Source of the DNA: Kistimonas sp964291485
GTDB taxonomy: Bacteria > Pseudomonadota > Gammaproteobacteria > Pseudomonadales > Endozoicomonadaceae
NCBI GenBank assembly: GCA_964291485.2
Contig: OZ220224.1
Span: forward strand, 2,852,001 to 2,916,000
DNA length: 64,000 nucleotides
Direction: 5' to 3'
Under the pieces are notes generated by a model that was not told where the DNA came from, did not search any database, and saw only the letters and a list, made by a program, of their open reading frames with translations. Both the position numbers and the translations under genes were made by a program. Position 1 is the first letter of the stretch. Every line of letters starts with the position of its first letter. Positions 47,175-58,601 of this stretch are shown piece after piece.

Positions 47175-48186
47175 GTTGTACTGGCCCTGGATATGGCTGC
47201 TCTTGCCACTGCCACTGCTGGTGTACCGATTCACAACACCTGCGGACGAGCAACATCTGGCCGCGCTTCAGGTTCCGTTTTACCAGCAGGTCGAGCAGGC
47301 GCTGCCGGGCGATGGTCCCGCTCATTTGACCCGCAACCTGTGGCGGAAAGGGTTACTGATAGCCGTCTGGCTATTATTGTTACTGGCCGCCAGCCAACCT
47401 CGCTGGGTAGGTGACCCTGTCAGTCTGCCGGTCACGGGCAGAGATCTGATGATGGCCGTGGATCTCTCCGGCAGTATGGAAATTCAGGATCTTGAACTTC
47501 AGGGAGAATCGGTAACACGACTGGATGTCATCAAAAATGTGGTCAGTGACTTTGTGATGCAACGCAAAGGGGATCGTCTCGGCCTGATCCTGTTCGGCAC
47601 CAATGCCTACCTGCAAACACCGCTGACCTTTGACCTGAAAACCGTCCAGACGCTGCTGAATGAAGCCACCATTGGTATTGCCGGCGAAAAAACTGCGATC
47701 GGTGACGCCATCGGCCTGGCCGTCCGCCACCTACGCAAGCGGCCCGAAGACCAGCGCATCCTGATTCTGCTGACTGATGGTGCCAATACGGCAGGCGAAG
47801 TGTCGCCGGATCAAGCTGCAGAGCTGGCAAAAGAGGAAAAGGTGCGCATCTATACCATTGGTGTAGGCGCCGACGAAATGATCCAGCCCGGCATCTTTGG
47901 TTCCAGCTTTGGCGCCAGACGCGTCAATCCGTCTGCGGACCTGGATGAAGATATGCTGACCAAGATCGCAGACAAGACCGGTGGTCGCTACTTCCGGGCG
48001 AGAAATACGGAAGAACTGCAACAAATTTACGGTCTACTGAACCAACTGGAACCCGTTGAACAGAGCAAGGAGACGTTCCGTCCCGTGCAATCGCTGTATT
48101 ACTGGCCCCTTGCCGCCGCCCTGCTTTCCAGTTTTGCGCTGGCGCTGTCCTTCCTTCTGCCCACAATTCGTAGGAGGATACGCTGA
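47167..48186 (+). CDS. BatA-like VWA membrane protein
   Basis: 339 aa. Membrane segments near 5-20, 58-76 and at the C terminus (about 312-332), with a periplasmic or cytoplasmic VWA domain between. The MIDAS motif is intact: DLSGS (Asp99, Ser101, Ser103) with TxIGD (AIGDAIG) and the LLTDGAN block. By analogy with Bat proteins it would dock metal-dependent partners under control of MoxR. It directly abuts the next gene. Confidence 0.9.
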   Translation: MFELYWPWIWLLLPLPLLVYRFTTPADEQHLAALQVPFYQQVEQALPGDGPAHLTRNLWRKGLLIAVWLLLLLAASQPRWVGDPVSLPVTGRDLMMAVDLSGSMEIQDLELQGESVTRLDVIKNVVSDFVMQRKGDRLGLILFGTNAYLQTPLTFDLKTVQTLLNEATIGIAGEKTAIGDAIGLAVRHLRKRPEDQRILILLTDGANTAGEVSPDQAAELAKEEKVRIYTIGVGADEMIQPGIFGSSFGARRVNPSADLDEDMLTKIADKTGGRYFRARNTEELQQIYGLLNQLEPVEQSKETFRPVQSLYYWPLAAALLSSFALALSFLLPTIRRRIR

Positions 48187-50048
<1,862 letters not shown>

Positions 50049-50055
<7 letters not shown>

Positions 50056-51812
50056 GGAAGACTTTCATTCCATCACTGTTGTCCGTCCTGATGACAGCAC
50101 TTTTGATGCTTTCATCTACACCTGCACTGGCTGCGTTTACCGCCAGTGTCGACCGGACCGTCATCACTCAGAACGAAACGCTGGACCTGACCCTGCGGGT
50201 GGACAGCCAATCGTTCCGCAGCCAGCCGGACACTGCGCCGCTGAAGAAGGATTTTGATATCCTGGGCAACCGGCGCAGCAGTCAGTTCCAGATGATTAAC
50301 GGCAAGACCGAATCCTGGACTGACTGGATTATTACCCTTGCCCCCAAACGGACCGGCGCCATCACGATTCCGGCGCTTTCCTATAACGGCGAAACCTCGA
50401 CAGCGATTCATATTGATGTCCGCCATGGCAATACGGCCACCAGTAGCGCCAATACCGTTTCTCCAGTCTTCATGCAGACGTCATTAAGCCGTCAGGAACT
50501 CTATATCCAGCAGCAAACCGTGCTGACCCTGAAAATTTATTACAACACCCAGTTAGTCGGCGACAGTAGCCTGACGCCACTGGAAGTGAATGGCGCCATT
50601 GTTCAACAACTGGGCGAAGTCAAAAAATACGAAGAGTTGGTTAACGGCCGTCGCCACGGGGTATTTGAAGTGCAATATGCCATCAACCCTCAAGAAAGCG
50701 GTACGCTGACCATCCCGTCGCTCACGTTCACCTCCAGCATTGCGGCCGGCAGTGATCCGTACAATAACTTCTTCTCGATGCAACGGGCGAGACCGGTACG
50801 TGCCCAGTCGGCAGACATCTCTCTGGATGTTAAACCGGTCCCTAACGATTACCCTGCCAACGCCCCCTGGCTCCCTGCCAGCAATCTGCAGCTGACCCAG
50901 AAATGGAGCAGTAACCCGGATGATCTTAAGGCGGGAGACTCGGTTACCCGAACCATCACTATTGCAGCGGAAGGCCTGACCGCTGCACAGCTGCCACCAG
51001 TGACACTGCCCACGGTATCCGGCCTGAAAACCTACCCGGATCAGGCACAGAATGAAGACCTTTCAGGCCCGGATGGAATTACCGGGAAACGCACGGAAGC
51101 CATAGCACTGGTCCCCACACACGCGGGCACAATGACACTGCCGGCAGTTCAGTACACCTGGTTCAACACCACGACAGGCAAAGTTGAACAAGCGACTTTG
51201 CCGGCAACAACAATTACTGTTGCCCCCGGCAATACACTGGCAACACCGTCCCAGCCAGCACCAGTGGCAACCAGTACCACTCTACCGGACAGCATTTCAA
51301 CGCAAACAAATGTCCCACTCGATTTAGGGGCTCCCATCACCAAACAGGGATCCTCCTTATCCTGGATTATCGCAACAGCCGTTTTTGCGCTGCTTTGGCT
51401 GGTGACACTAGGCTTGTATATCAGAGGTAGGAAGGTATCGATCAATAATGGGGTTGATAACAGTTCCTCACCTATTCCATCGGAGAACCTTAGTGAAAAA
51501 GCCGCTTTCCAGCAGCTGCAACAGGCCTGTCAAAACAACGATCTATTGCTGATCAAACAGCGCTTCATTGTTTGGGCTGGCTGCTTTAACAATCTCGATA
51601 ACCTTTACAGCCTGTCTGCCGCCGCAAATTGCTTTGGTCATCAAGAATTAAATGATTTATTGAACAGCCTTGAGCAGTCGCTCTACTCTGGCAAATCTGA
51701 GAACACGTTCGACAGTGCTCGATTACAGGAGATAGTGTCGAATTTGCGTAAAACACACACACGCCAAAAGAATCATCCTGAGGATACTGCGCTCTCACCT
51801 ATCAATCCCTGA
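50049..51812 (+). CDS. BatD-like protein
   Basis: 587 aa. Signal peptide with cleavage likely after ALA (about 28), several beta-sandwich BatD repeats outside the cytoplasm, one membrane segment near 435-457 (SWIIATAVFALLWLVTLGLYI) and a cytoplasmic helical tail. Overlaps the previous gene by 7 nt. Last gene of the MoxR operon; a strong hairpin follows. The operon's role is not known; related ones affect envelope stress or aerotolerance. Confidence 0.9.
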
Positions 51813-51824
51813 CTTGCCTTTGTT

Positions 51825-51859
51825 ATCCGGATTATGAAGTCACACGTCATAATCCGGAT
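51825..51859 (+). terminator. Terminator of the MoxR operon
   Basis: ATCCGGATTATGA/TCATAATCCGGAT (51825-51837 with 51847-51859), perfect 13-bp stem, 9-nt loop, then CTTTCTCC. Confidence 0.8.
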
Positions 51860-52018
51860 CTTTCTCCATCTGATTTATACATACATCCAAACATCCCGAA
51901 ATCTTACAGGCAGCAACAGAAATAGCACTGCAAAGACCATACGCTTATAGTTAGATGACGCTTGCCACAACACGGCCGCTGTTCCTGATTGATAGCAAAA
52001 AGTAAAAGGAGACGCACC

Positions 52019-52918
52019 ATGGCACAGATTGCATTCATCGGACTGGGAAACATGGGAGCCCCCATGGCGATCAACCTGATCAAATCCGGTCATCAACTCA
52101 CGGTCTTTGATCTGAATCCCGATGCGGTGAAAACCCTGTCTGACCAAGGGGCCACAGCGGCAGAACAGGCGACAGATGCAGTGAAAGACGCGGATGTTGT
52201 GATCAGCATGTTACCCGCCGGCCAGCATGTTGAAAGCCTGTATCTCGGCGAAACTGTCCTGCTTGATGCAATCAGTACCGATGCTCTCATTATTGACTCC
52301 AGCACGATTGATGCAGAAACCGCACGAAAAGTCGCGGCGGCTGCCGATGCGCAGGGCAAAGCTTTTATTGATGCACCAGTTTCCGGTGGTACAGCCGGTG
52401 CTGCACAGGGAACATTGTCCTTTATGATCGGTGGCAAAAAAACTCATTACGAGCAAGCCGTCCCTGTCCTGAAAGCCATGGGCAGCAACCTGTTTCATGC
52501 CGGTGACGCGGGCTGCGGTCAGGTCGCCAAAATGTGTAACAACATGCTGTTGGCCATCCATATGACCGGCACGGCTGAAGCCCTGTCACTGGCTATCCGT
52601 AACGGGCTTTCCCCAGAAACAGTCTCTGAAATCATGCTAAAAAGTTCCGGAAGAAACTGGTCGCTAGAGGTCTACAATCCGGTTCCCGGCATTATGGAAA
52701 ATGCACCAGCATCAAGAGAATACGAGGGTGGCTTCATGGTTAACCTGATGCTGAAAGACCTGAAGCTGGCACTGGATGCCGCAGCAGCCTCCGGTGCCTC
52801 AGCGCCCATGGGCAGCCTGGCAAGAAGCCTCTATAACCTGCATGCCAACCAGACAGAGAATAATGGACAGCTGGACTTTTCCAGCATTTTCCGCCTTTAC
52901 GACAACGAACGTTCATAA
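52019..52918 (+). CDS. mmsB: 3-hydroxyisobutyrate dehydrogenase
   Basis: 299 aa from the ATG at 52019, with AAGGAG upstream; a start ten codons earlier lacks family support. Oxidises 3-hydroxyisobutyrate to methylmalonate semialdehyde in valine breakdown. NAD-binding IGLGNMG (7-13), substrate-binding DAPVSGGTAGA, catalytic Lys171 in GQVAKMCNN, and the MmsB-specific GRNWSLEVYNPVPG and EYEGGFMVNLMLKDL. mmsA, its usual partner, is not next to it. Confidence 0.9.
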   Translation: MAQIAFIGLGNMGAPMAINLIKSGHQLTVFDLNPDAVKTLSDQGATAAEQATDAVKDADVVISMLPAGQHVESLYLGETVLLDAISTDALIIDSSTIDAETARKVAAAADAQGKAFIDAPVSGGTAGAAQGTLSFMIGGKKTHYEQAVPVLKAMGSNLFHAGDAGCGQVAKMCNNMLLAIHMTGTAEALSLAIRNGLSPETVSEIMLKSSGRNWSLEVYNPVPGIMENAPASREYEGGFMVNLMLKDLKLALDAAAASGASAPMGSLARSLYNLHANQTENNGQLDFSSIFRLYDNERS

Positions 52919-53033
52919 TCACATAACCGGAAACACTGTCGTGCATTGCACCTGAACGCTGCGATCACGACAGCAGCGCAAGACGTGACACAGTTCTGCC
53001 ACACGCGATAAGAACAAAAACTGAGGTACTGCC

Positions 53034-53801
53034 ATGAACGAAAATCCGTTCAATCTGAACGGCAAAATCGCCCTGATTACCGGCGCCAGCCGCGGTATCG
53101 GCGAAGCCATTGCCCGACTGCTGGCCCAATACAATGCCCATGTCATTGTCACCAGCCGAAAAGTGGAAAGCTGTGAGGCTGTCAGCCAGGGCATTATCAA
53201 TGAAGGTGGCTCTGGCGAATCGATGGCCTGCCATATCGGGGACCCGGATGCCATCCGCCAGACCATCAGCGCCATCGTAGAAAAGCACGGTCGGATCGAT
53301 ATCCTGGTCAACAATGCGGCTGCCAACCCCTATTTCGGCTCCATTCTTGATACACCGGCCGATGCTTTAGAAAAAACCATTGACGTCAATATTCAAGGCT
53401 ATTTCATGATGTCTGCAGAAGTCGGTAAGGTGATGCGAAATCAAGGCGGTGGCAGCATTGTCAATGTTGCCTCGGTGAATGGCGTGACGCCCGGCCCATT
53501 CCAGGGAATCTATTCCATTACCAAAGCAGCCGTCATTGCCATGACCAAAGCCTTTGCCCGTGAATGCGCGCCTATGAACATTCGCGTGAACGCACTCCTT
53601 CCCGGGCTGACGGATACCAAATTTGCATCAGCGCTTACCCGAAATGACGCCATGCTCAAACAGATCCTGCCCAAGATTCCCATGAACCGTGCGGCTCAAC
53701 CGGAGGAAATGGCGGGAACGGTGCTCTACCTGGTGTCCGATGCCGCCAGCTATACGACAGGAACCTGTATTAATGTCGATGGAGGGTATCTGACGACGTG
53801 A
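53034..53801 (+). CDS. Short-chain dehydrogenase/reductase
   Basis: 255 aa classical SDR. Cofactor-binding TGASRGIG (16-23), NNAA at 93-96, catalytic Ser147, Tyr160 and Lys164 (VASVNG and YSITKAA), and C-terminal TGTCINVDGGY. The substrate is not clear. The 115-nt gap after mmsB and the shared orientation suggest co-transcription, and perhaps a part in acyl-CoA or branched-chain metabolism (inference). Confidence 0.88.
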   Translation: MNENPFNLNGKIALITGASRGIGEAIARLLAQYNAHVIVTSRKVESCEAVSQGIINEGGSGESMACHIGDPDAIRQTISAIVEKHGRIDILVNNAAANPYFGSILDTPADALEKTIDVNIQGYFMMSAEVGKVMRNQGGGSIVNVASVNGVTPGPFQGIYSITKAAVIAMTKAFARECAPMNIRVNALLPGLTDTKFASALTRNDAMLKQILPKIPMNRAAQPEEMAGTVLYLVSDAASYTTGTCINVDGGYLTT

Positions 53802-53807
53802 GCATCC

Positions 53808-53840
53808 AATAAAAAGGAGTCCTGTAGACTCCTTTTTATT
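53808..53840. terminator. Terminator after the SDR gene
   Basis: AATAAAAAGGAGTC/GACTCCTTTTTATT (53808-53821 with 53827-53840), perfect 14-bp stem with a 5-nt loop. Confidence 0.92.
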
Positions 53841-54018
53841 ACATGCCATTAAGCGCTTCTTCGATCCATCCATTACTTTTTTGAATCGTGTCTATTCGCT
53901 ATTTGATTTGACACAATACGTACTGACACGATCTATACACTTAGCGCTTTAATCCTTACACTCTCACTACAACGTTATTCGATCAATGTAAAAAGAAGTC
54001 CAGGGATTAATTGAATCT

Positions 54019-54444
54019 ATGAATAAAGTTGTAGCCCTTGCTCTCTGCATGGCATTTCTTTCCGGCTGCGCGACCGGCCTGAACAGTTATCAGGAACATG
54101 AAATGCGCTATTACCACGCCAATGGCACTGCTGTTGAAGAAAAAAATCCGACAACTGCTGCGGCTCTGGGTTTCCTGCCTGGCGGCGGATCGTTTTATAC
54201 CCGCGAACCTGGTCTCGGCGTACTGAACCTTCTGACCTGGCCACTCTCAATCTTCTGGGATCCGGTCAGCGGGTATAATGGTGCATCGGCCATTAACTAT
54301 TATGCGACCAAAGCAAACATCAAGCGCCTAAAAAACAAAGACCTGCGTCGTCTGGAAGAAAAGCTGCAAACCAAAACCATCAACATGGAACAATATATGC
54401 TGGAGAAGCGTCGCATTGATGACAAATATGATTTTGAAGTGTGA
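54019..54444 (+). CDS. Small lipoprotein of unknown function
   Basis: 141 aa. Short signal peptide with lipobox LSGC (acylated Cys17). The mature part has a glycine-rich hydrophobic block (AALGFLPGGGSFYTREPGLG) and WPLSIFWDP, then a charged C-terminal helix (about 105-140). I do not recognise a named family. TTGACA with a poor TCTATA 18 bp on (about 53910-53940) may be its promoter. Flanked by terminators on both sides, so it is monocistronic. Confidence 0.82.
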   Translation: MNKVVALALCMAFLSGCATGLNSYQEHEMRYYHANGTAVEEKNPTTAAALGFLPGGGSFYTREPGLGVLNLLTWPLSIFWDPVSGYNGASAINYYATKANIKRLKNKDLRRLEEKLQTKTINMEQYMLEKRRIDDKYDFEV

Positions 54445-54466
54445 GCACATTGCATTAAAACACTGA

Positions 54467-54502
54467 AATAAACGTGCGACATTCAACTGTCGCACATTTA
54501 TT
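54467..54502. terminator. Terminator between the lipoprotein and amidohydrolase genes
   Basis: AATAAA-C-GTGCGACA pairs with TGTCGCAC-A-TTTATT (54467-54481 with 54488-54502) with one internal mismatch and a 6-nt loop. Usable in both directions. Confidence 0.82.
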
Positions 54503-54531
54503 AATCATCATGTTGGCTTAGAAGACAGGGG

Positions 54532-56262
54532 TTAATTGTTACTGTTATAGACTGGAACACCACCGATCCAGGTCTGCTCAACGGCTAATTGATGTAACCG
54601 ACTCGCATTGACTAACGGGTTATCTGATAACACGACAAAATCCGCATACTTGCCCGCTTCCAGCGATCCCCGGTTCTCATCCTGAAATACCTGCCATGCG
54701 GCATCAATCGTGATAGCGCGCAGAGCCTGCATGACACCAACCCGCTCTTCTGGCCCCAGCACCTCACCTCCGCTGGTTTCCCGTTGAACCGCTGACCATG
54801 CCAGCAGCAATGGTTGGATAGGCACGACCGGGGTATCCAGATGAATACTGTATCGTACCCCATACTCACCCGCGGACTTTAAGGGGCTGATCCGTGCAGC
54901 CCGTTCTGCACCTAAAAACAAAGCGTTATGACGATCCCCCCAATAGTAGACATGAGCAGGAAAAAAACTCGGCGTCACACCCAGTGACTGCATTTTCTCG
55001 AGTTGATCATGCCGACTCATCTGGGCATGAACAATCACATGACGGGTATCCGATCGAGGCGATGCTTTCTGCGCCGTTTCCACTGCTGACAACACGTTAT
55101 CAATCGCAGCATCGCCATTCGCATGCAACGCCAGCTGCCACCCTTTGTCATGCCACTCTGAGACCAGCAGACTCAGCTGATCCGCTTTCATGACAGGATC
55201 ACCTCGAAAATCTTCAGCGCGCTCAGACGGTGTCTGGTGATAGGGGGCCGAGAGATAGCCCGTATATCCCTGGATTGATCCGTCTGTTGTCAGCTTCAAC
55301 GCACCTACGGACAACTTATCGGATTGATGACGTGCAATCTTACCGGCATCGATCGCCCTGGCCAGGTCAAGATCCGGCCAGACAACAACACGCTGCGGTA
55401 TGACGCCCAGGCGTGACAGCAAACTCAAGGGACGATAAAAGGATTCCGTCGCCTTGCCACTCTGTACGGTGGTTACGCCCTGACTCGCATAGTCATCAAC
55501 AGATGTCTGTACAATTTTGAGATTCTTGAAGGCGGAAAAACCAAAGGCCATATCCCGCACAGGTTCATGGGCTGTTTCGAGTAACAGGCCAGCCAATTCA
55601 CCCAAGGCATTTCGGACAATTTCACCACCTTCAGGGTCAACCGTGTCCTGGTCGATCCCGGCAAGAGCCTGTGCTCGAGTGTTAATGACGGCCATATGGG
55701 CTGAGACATGAAGCACAAAAATGGGGTGTTCCGAGGAAACCGTATCCAACTCTTCTCGCGTCATGAAACGATGTTCGGCCACCAGCGAATCATCAAATCC
55801 ATAACCTATCACCCATTCACCTGGTGGCGTCTCACTGGCACGCTGTCGGAGTCTTTTCAGCACATCGCTAATGGTCAATATGGTGCCAACAGGAGGGCTG
55901 CTGACATCTTCTGCAACAGCTCTCAGGCCACTGCCGGGGAAATGACCATGTGCTTCGATGAAACCCGGCATTACCGTTTGACCCTGTAGATCAATGATAT
56001 TTGTCTGTTTGTCAGACTGTTGCAATATCGACTGAGTCGTTCCGGTGGCAACGATTCGATCACCTTCCAGGCGCATCGCCTCAACCACGGTATCGTCATC
56101 ATCCATGGTCAGGATATGACCGTTGATGAATACCTGTTCACCAACAGGCTGCGGGTTGAGATAGAACCAGAGACTGCTTCCCACAACTGCCAGTAATGCA
56201 ACCAGCCCAGCCAATACGGACAACAATCCCACAATCCAATGACGCCTCTGCATTCCAGGCAT
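54532..56262 (-). CDS. Membrane-anchored amidohydrolase, YtcJ-like
   Basis: 576 aa. An N-terminal hydrophobic segment (about 9-33) anchors or exports it. Then an Amidohydro_3 barrel: MPGFIEAHGHF with the HxH metal pair, LALHANGDAAID, HVIVHAQMS, and the C-terminal LEAGKYADFVVL. The TIM-barrel metal ligands appear complete. The YtcJ branch has poorly known substrates (amides or imides). GGAG close to the ATG at 56262. Stands alone, divergent from nothing, 180 nt from the IS. Confidence 0.85.
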   Translation of the reverse strand: MPGMQRRHWIVGLLSVLAGLVALLAVVGSSLWFYLNPQPVGEQVFINGHILTMDDDDTVVEAMRLEGDRIVATGTTQSILQQSDKQTNIIDLQGQTVMPGFIEAHGHFPGSGLRAVAEDVSSPPVGTILTISDVLKRLRQRASETPPGEWVIGYGFDDSLVAEHRFMTREELDTVSSEHPIFVLHVSAHMAVINTRAQALAGIDQDTVDPEGGEIVRNALGELAGLLLETAHEPVRDMAFGFSAFKNLKIVQTSVDDYASQGVTTVQSGKATESFYRPLSLLSRLGVIPQRVVVWPDLDLARAIDAGKIARHQSDKLSVGALKLTTDGSIQGYTGYLSAPYHQTPSERAEDFRGDPVMKADQLSLLVSEWHDKGWQLALHANGDAAIDNVLSAVETAQKASPRSDTRHVIVHAQMSRHDQLEKMQSLGVTPSFFPAHVYYWGDRHNALFLGAERAARISPLKSAGEYGVRYSIHLDTPVVPIQPLLLAWSAVQRETSGGEVLGPEERVGVMQALRAITIDAAWQVFQDENRGSLEAGKYADFVVLSDNPLVNASRLHQLAVEQTWIGGVPVYNSNN

Positions 56263-56452
56263 AACTCCACCTTTTTATTATTACTTGCAGGAAAACATGC
56301 CGTCCGAGTGTAACGATGTGATGCTGCGTCGAGCAAGCAGAGACCGCGCCATCCTTGCGCGCTATTCGCCAGATCAGCCACCCTCCTCATGACACGTCTA
56401 ATTTTTGATCAGCTATAGAAAATGATCTGATTCAGTAAAAATGGACATCGGC

Positions 56453-57304
56453 CTAAGCTGCTTTTGCCAACTCGAAATTCATGGGAGTCATATACCCCAA
56501 TGAACTGTGTCGGCGGGTTCGATTGTAATCGACTTCAATGTATTCAAACACCGCCTGCCGCATCTGCGCCCGATTCATCATTGGCTCATGATGTATAGCC
56601 TCAACTTTCAATGAGTGGAAAAAACTCTCTACGCAAGCGTTATCCCAACAGTCGCCTTTACGGCTCATACTCTGATGGCAGCCGTTTTTCTCGATCATGT
56701 CTCTGAATACTTGAGAGCAGTACTGACTGCCTCTATCGCTATGAAATAGCACACCAGCAGGAAACCGTCGGCGCCAGAGCGCCATGTTCAATGCATCACA
56801 CACCAGGTCAGCTTTCATTGTGGTTCCCATGGACCAGCCTATGACTCGACGTGAGAACAGATCAATGACAACGGCCAGATACAGCCAACCTTCGCTGGTT
56901 TGCAGATAGGTGATATCACCGGCCCATTTCTGGTTAGGCGCTGTGGCTACAAAGTCACGCTTGAGCAGGTTAGGCGCAACAGGCAACGTGTGCTTGCTGT
57001 CAGTCGTGACCCTGAATCTACGAGCGGCCCTGGGAACAAGACTCTGTCGTTTCATGCTGTCCTGAACGGTTTTGATACAGCAAGGCTGACCAGCATCCTC
57101 CAGGTCTTTCTGGATACGACGAGAACCTGAACGAGACTTACTCCTCCGAAATGCCTCCAGAATCAACCCGTCACGAAGCTGCTGTTTGACAGCGCGATGA
57201 CTGGATTTATGGCGGGTTCTTTCCCAGCGGTTGTACCCACTTCGCGAGACTCGTAGAACAGAAGCCATCCTGACCAGAGAAAACCGGCTCCTGTTCCTGA
57301 GCAT
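56453..57304 (-). CDS. IS3-family transposase OrfB (catalytic part)
   Basis: 283 aa. HTH_21 segment then rve integrase core. The DDE triad is present: Asp130 (WAGDITY), Asp190 (FHSDRGSQY) and Glu226 (NACVESFFHSLK). The open frame also runs upstream of its ATG and joins orfA through a -1 frameshift to make the full OrfAB transposase. Confidence 0.95.
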   Translation of the reverse strand: MLRNRSRFSLVRMASVLRVSRSGYNRWERTRHKSSHRAVKQQLRDGLILEAFRRSKSRSGSRRIQKDLEDAGQPCCIKTVQDSMKRQSLVPRAARRFRVTTDSKHTLPVAPNLLKRDFVATAPNQKWAGDITYLQTSEGWLYLAVVIDLFSRRVIGWSMGTTMKADLVCDALNMALWRRRFPAGVLFHSDRGSQYCSQVFRDMIEKNGCHQSMSRKGDCWDNACVESFFHSLKVEAIHHEPMMNRAQMRQAVFEYIEVDYNRTRRHSSLGYMTPMNFELAKAA

Positions 57305-57318
57305 AAAGCGGAAGCGCT

Positions 57319-57603
57319 CTATTTTTGGTTTTTTGCGAAGTAGGTGGCCGCCTTTTTTAGAATTTCAAGCTCCTCAGCCTGCACCGCCAGTTGGCGCTTG
57401 AGTCTGGCAACCTCAGTCGCTAACGCAGACTCTCGCTCACTGACCGTCTTTTTTCTGAGCGCTGCGGATCGCCATGCGTAGAGCTGGGACTCTTGCAATC
57501 CCAACTCCCTGGCTGCTGACGGGATACTGGTTTTCTCGGCCAACCTCAGGGCTTCGGCTTTGAATTCCGGTGAATGATATTTACGTTTTTTCTTGGTAGT
57601 CAT
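57319..57603 (-). CDS. IS3-family transposase OrfA (DNA-binding part)
   Basis: 94 aa. Helix-turn-helix KRKYHSPEFKAEALRLAEK through LQESQLYAWRSA, then a leucine-zipper-like coil (about 58-90). Near its end the zero frame reads GCA AAA AAC, a canonical A_AAA_AAC slippery heptamer (57328-57334, minus strand). A -1 slip there gives AKKPKIERFRFM and enters orfB. Confidence 0.94.
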   Translation of the reverse strand: MTTKKKRKYHSPEFKAEALRLAEKTSIPSAARELGLQESQLYAWRSAALRKKTVSERESALATEVARLKRQLAVQAEELEILKKAATYFAKNQK

Positions 57604-57679
57604 TGGTCACCTCAGAGAGTGATTTTACTCCCTTAAGAAGGTGTCCATAATTACTTCCTCAGATCAATACTATAGAAGG

Positions 57680-58453
57680 ATGTTTACGTTGACTTACAGA
57701 TTCCTTCCTTACAAGGTGTTGATTCTGTTGGCAGCACTTCTCACAACACCAGTCTCTGCCGCCCAATATCCTGTTTGGATGGAAACAGACTATGTCCGTG
57801 ACGCTTTTTACAGGGTCGCTTTCTTTAATGAGTTCAGCGATGGCAAAGAGCGTCGCTTGCTGAAATGGACATCTCCCTTACGCATTCATATTTTTAACGC
57901 ACTAGGCGATCCTCACCTCCATGAGAGGCTGGTGAAAGAACAGATGGATATTCTGTCAGAGCATACACAGATACCCATGAATATTGAACCAGAACGTGAA
58001 TATGCCAATGTATTGATTTACTTCATGAACCAGACAGAGTTCTATCGAGCCATAAATACCGACAAGAATCCTCATTTAAGGAATAGCCTGTGCACTTTCA
58101 ATATTCTCGCTGACCGGAATGGCCACATTGTGAAGGCATGGATTCTCATTCCTGAGGATCTCGCCCGATCTTATGGAAAGCTGCAGTCCTGTGTCATCGA
58201 AGAAATGACACAAATCATGGGTCTGACCAATGATGTTGATGACCTATATCCCAGCATTTTTAATGACAGCAGTATCTTTCAACAACTCACTCCACTCGAC
58301 AAATATCTCCTGCACATTCTTTATGACAAGCGCCTCAAGCCTGGTGTTAGCTGGAATGAAATTTTAGATCTCATTTACCATGTCATACACAGTCAGGTTG
58401 ATGATCCACATGACCATACAGAGAAAACACCATATCTGCATATCCAACAATAA
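57680..58453 (+). CDS. DUF2927 secreted protein
   Basis: About 257 aa from the ATG at 57680; a TTG three codons on has better spacing from GAAGG. A signal peptide (KVLILLAALLTTPVSA) with cleavage after the last Ala. The DUF2927 core shows in CVIEEMTQIMGLTNDVD, SIFNDSSIF and LTPLDKYLLHILYDKRLKPG; ExxTQ with the nearby histidines and aspartates recalls a zinc-peptidase-like fold, not proven. The IS ends 33 nt before the start, so its own promoter was probably separated from it. Confidence 0.85.
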   Translation: MFTLTYRFLPYKVLILLAALLTTPVSAAQYPVWMETDYVRDAFYRVAFFNEFSDGKERRLLKWTSPLRIHIFNALGDPHLHERLVKEQMDILSEHTQIPMNIEPEREYANVLIYFMNQTEFYRAINTDKNPHLRNSLCTFNILADRNGHIVKAWILIPEDLARSYGKLQSCVIEEMTQIMGLTNDVDDLYPSIFNDSSIFQQLTPLDKYLLHILYDKRLKPGVSWNEILDLIYHVIHSQVDDPHDHTEKTPYLHIQQ

Positions 58454-58601
58454 TAAGTAGTGTCCCCTGCGTCACCTTGTTTACTTCGTCAAAGTATTAC
58501 TGCTCAACTCTTACCTTTAGATGAATATCAGACAAAGTATTGCCCCATGAGAGAAGTAGCGTTATTGTGTTACTAGGAAGCAATAATAATGAGACAGGGA
58601 T

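Larger units (their letters stand above)
56442..57647 (-). mobile_element. IS3-family insertion sequence
   Basis: About 1206 bp with overlapping orfA and orfB read on the minus strand. The ends are TGGACATCGGCCTAAG (56442 rightwards) and, on the minus strand, TGGACACCTTCTTAAG (57647 leftwards): six identical terminal bases, then imperfect inverted repeats. I see no matching 3-4 bp target duplication at the flanks (AAA left, TAA right). The element looks intact. It lies 33 nt upstream of the next gene's likely start. Confidence 0.9.

Noticed and set aside
56438..57651. A target-site duplication around the IS
   Set aside because: The flanks (AAA and TAA, or AAA and AAT when shifted by one) do not match.
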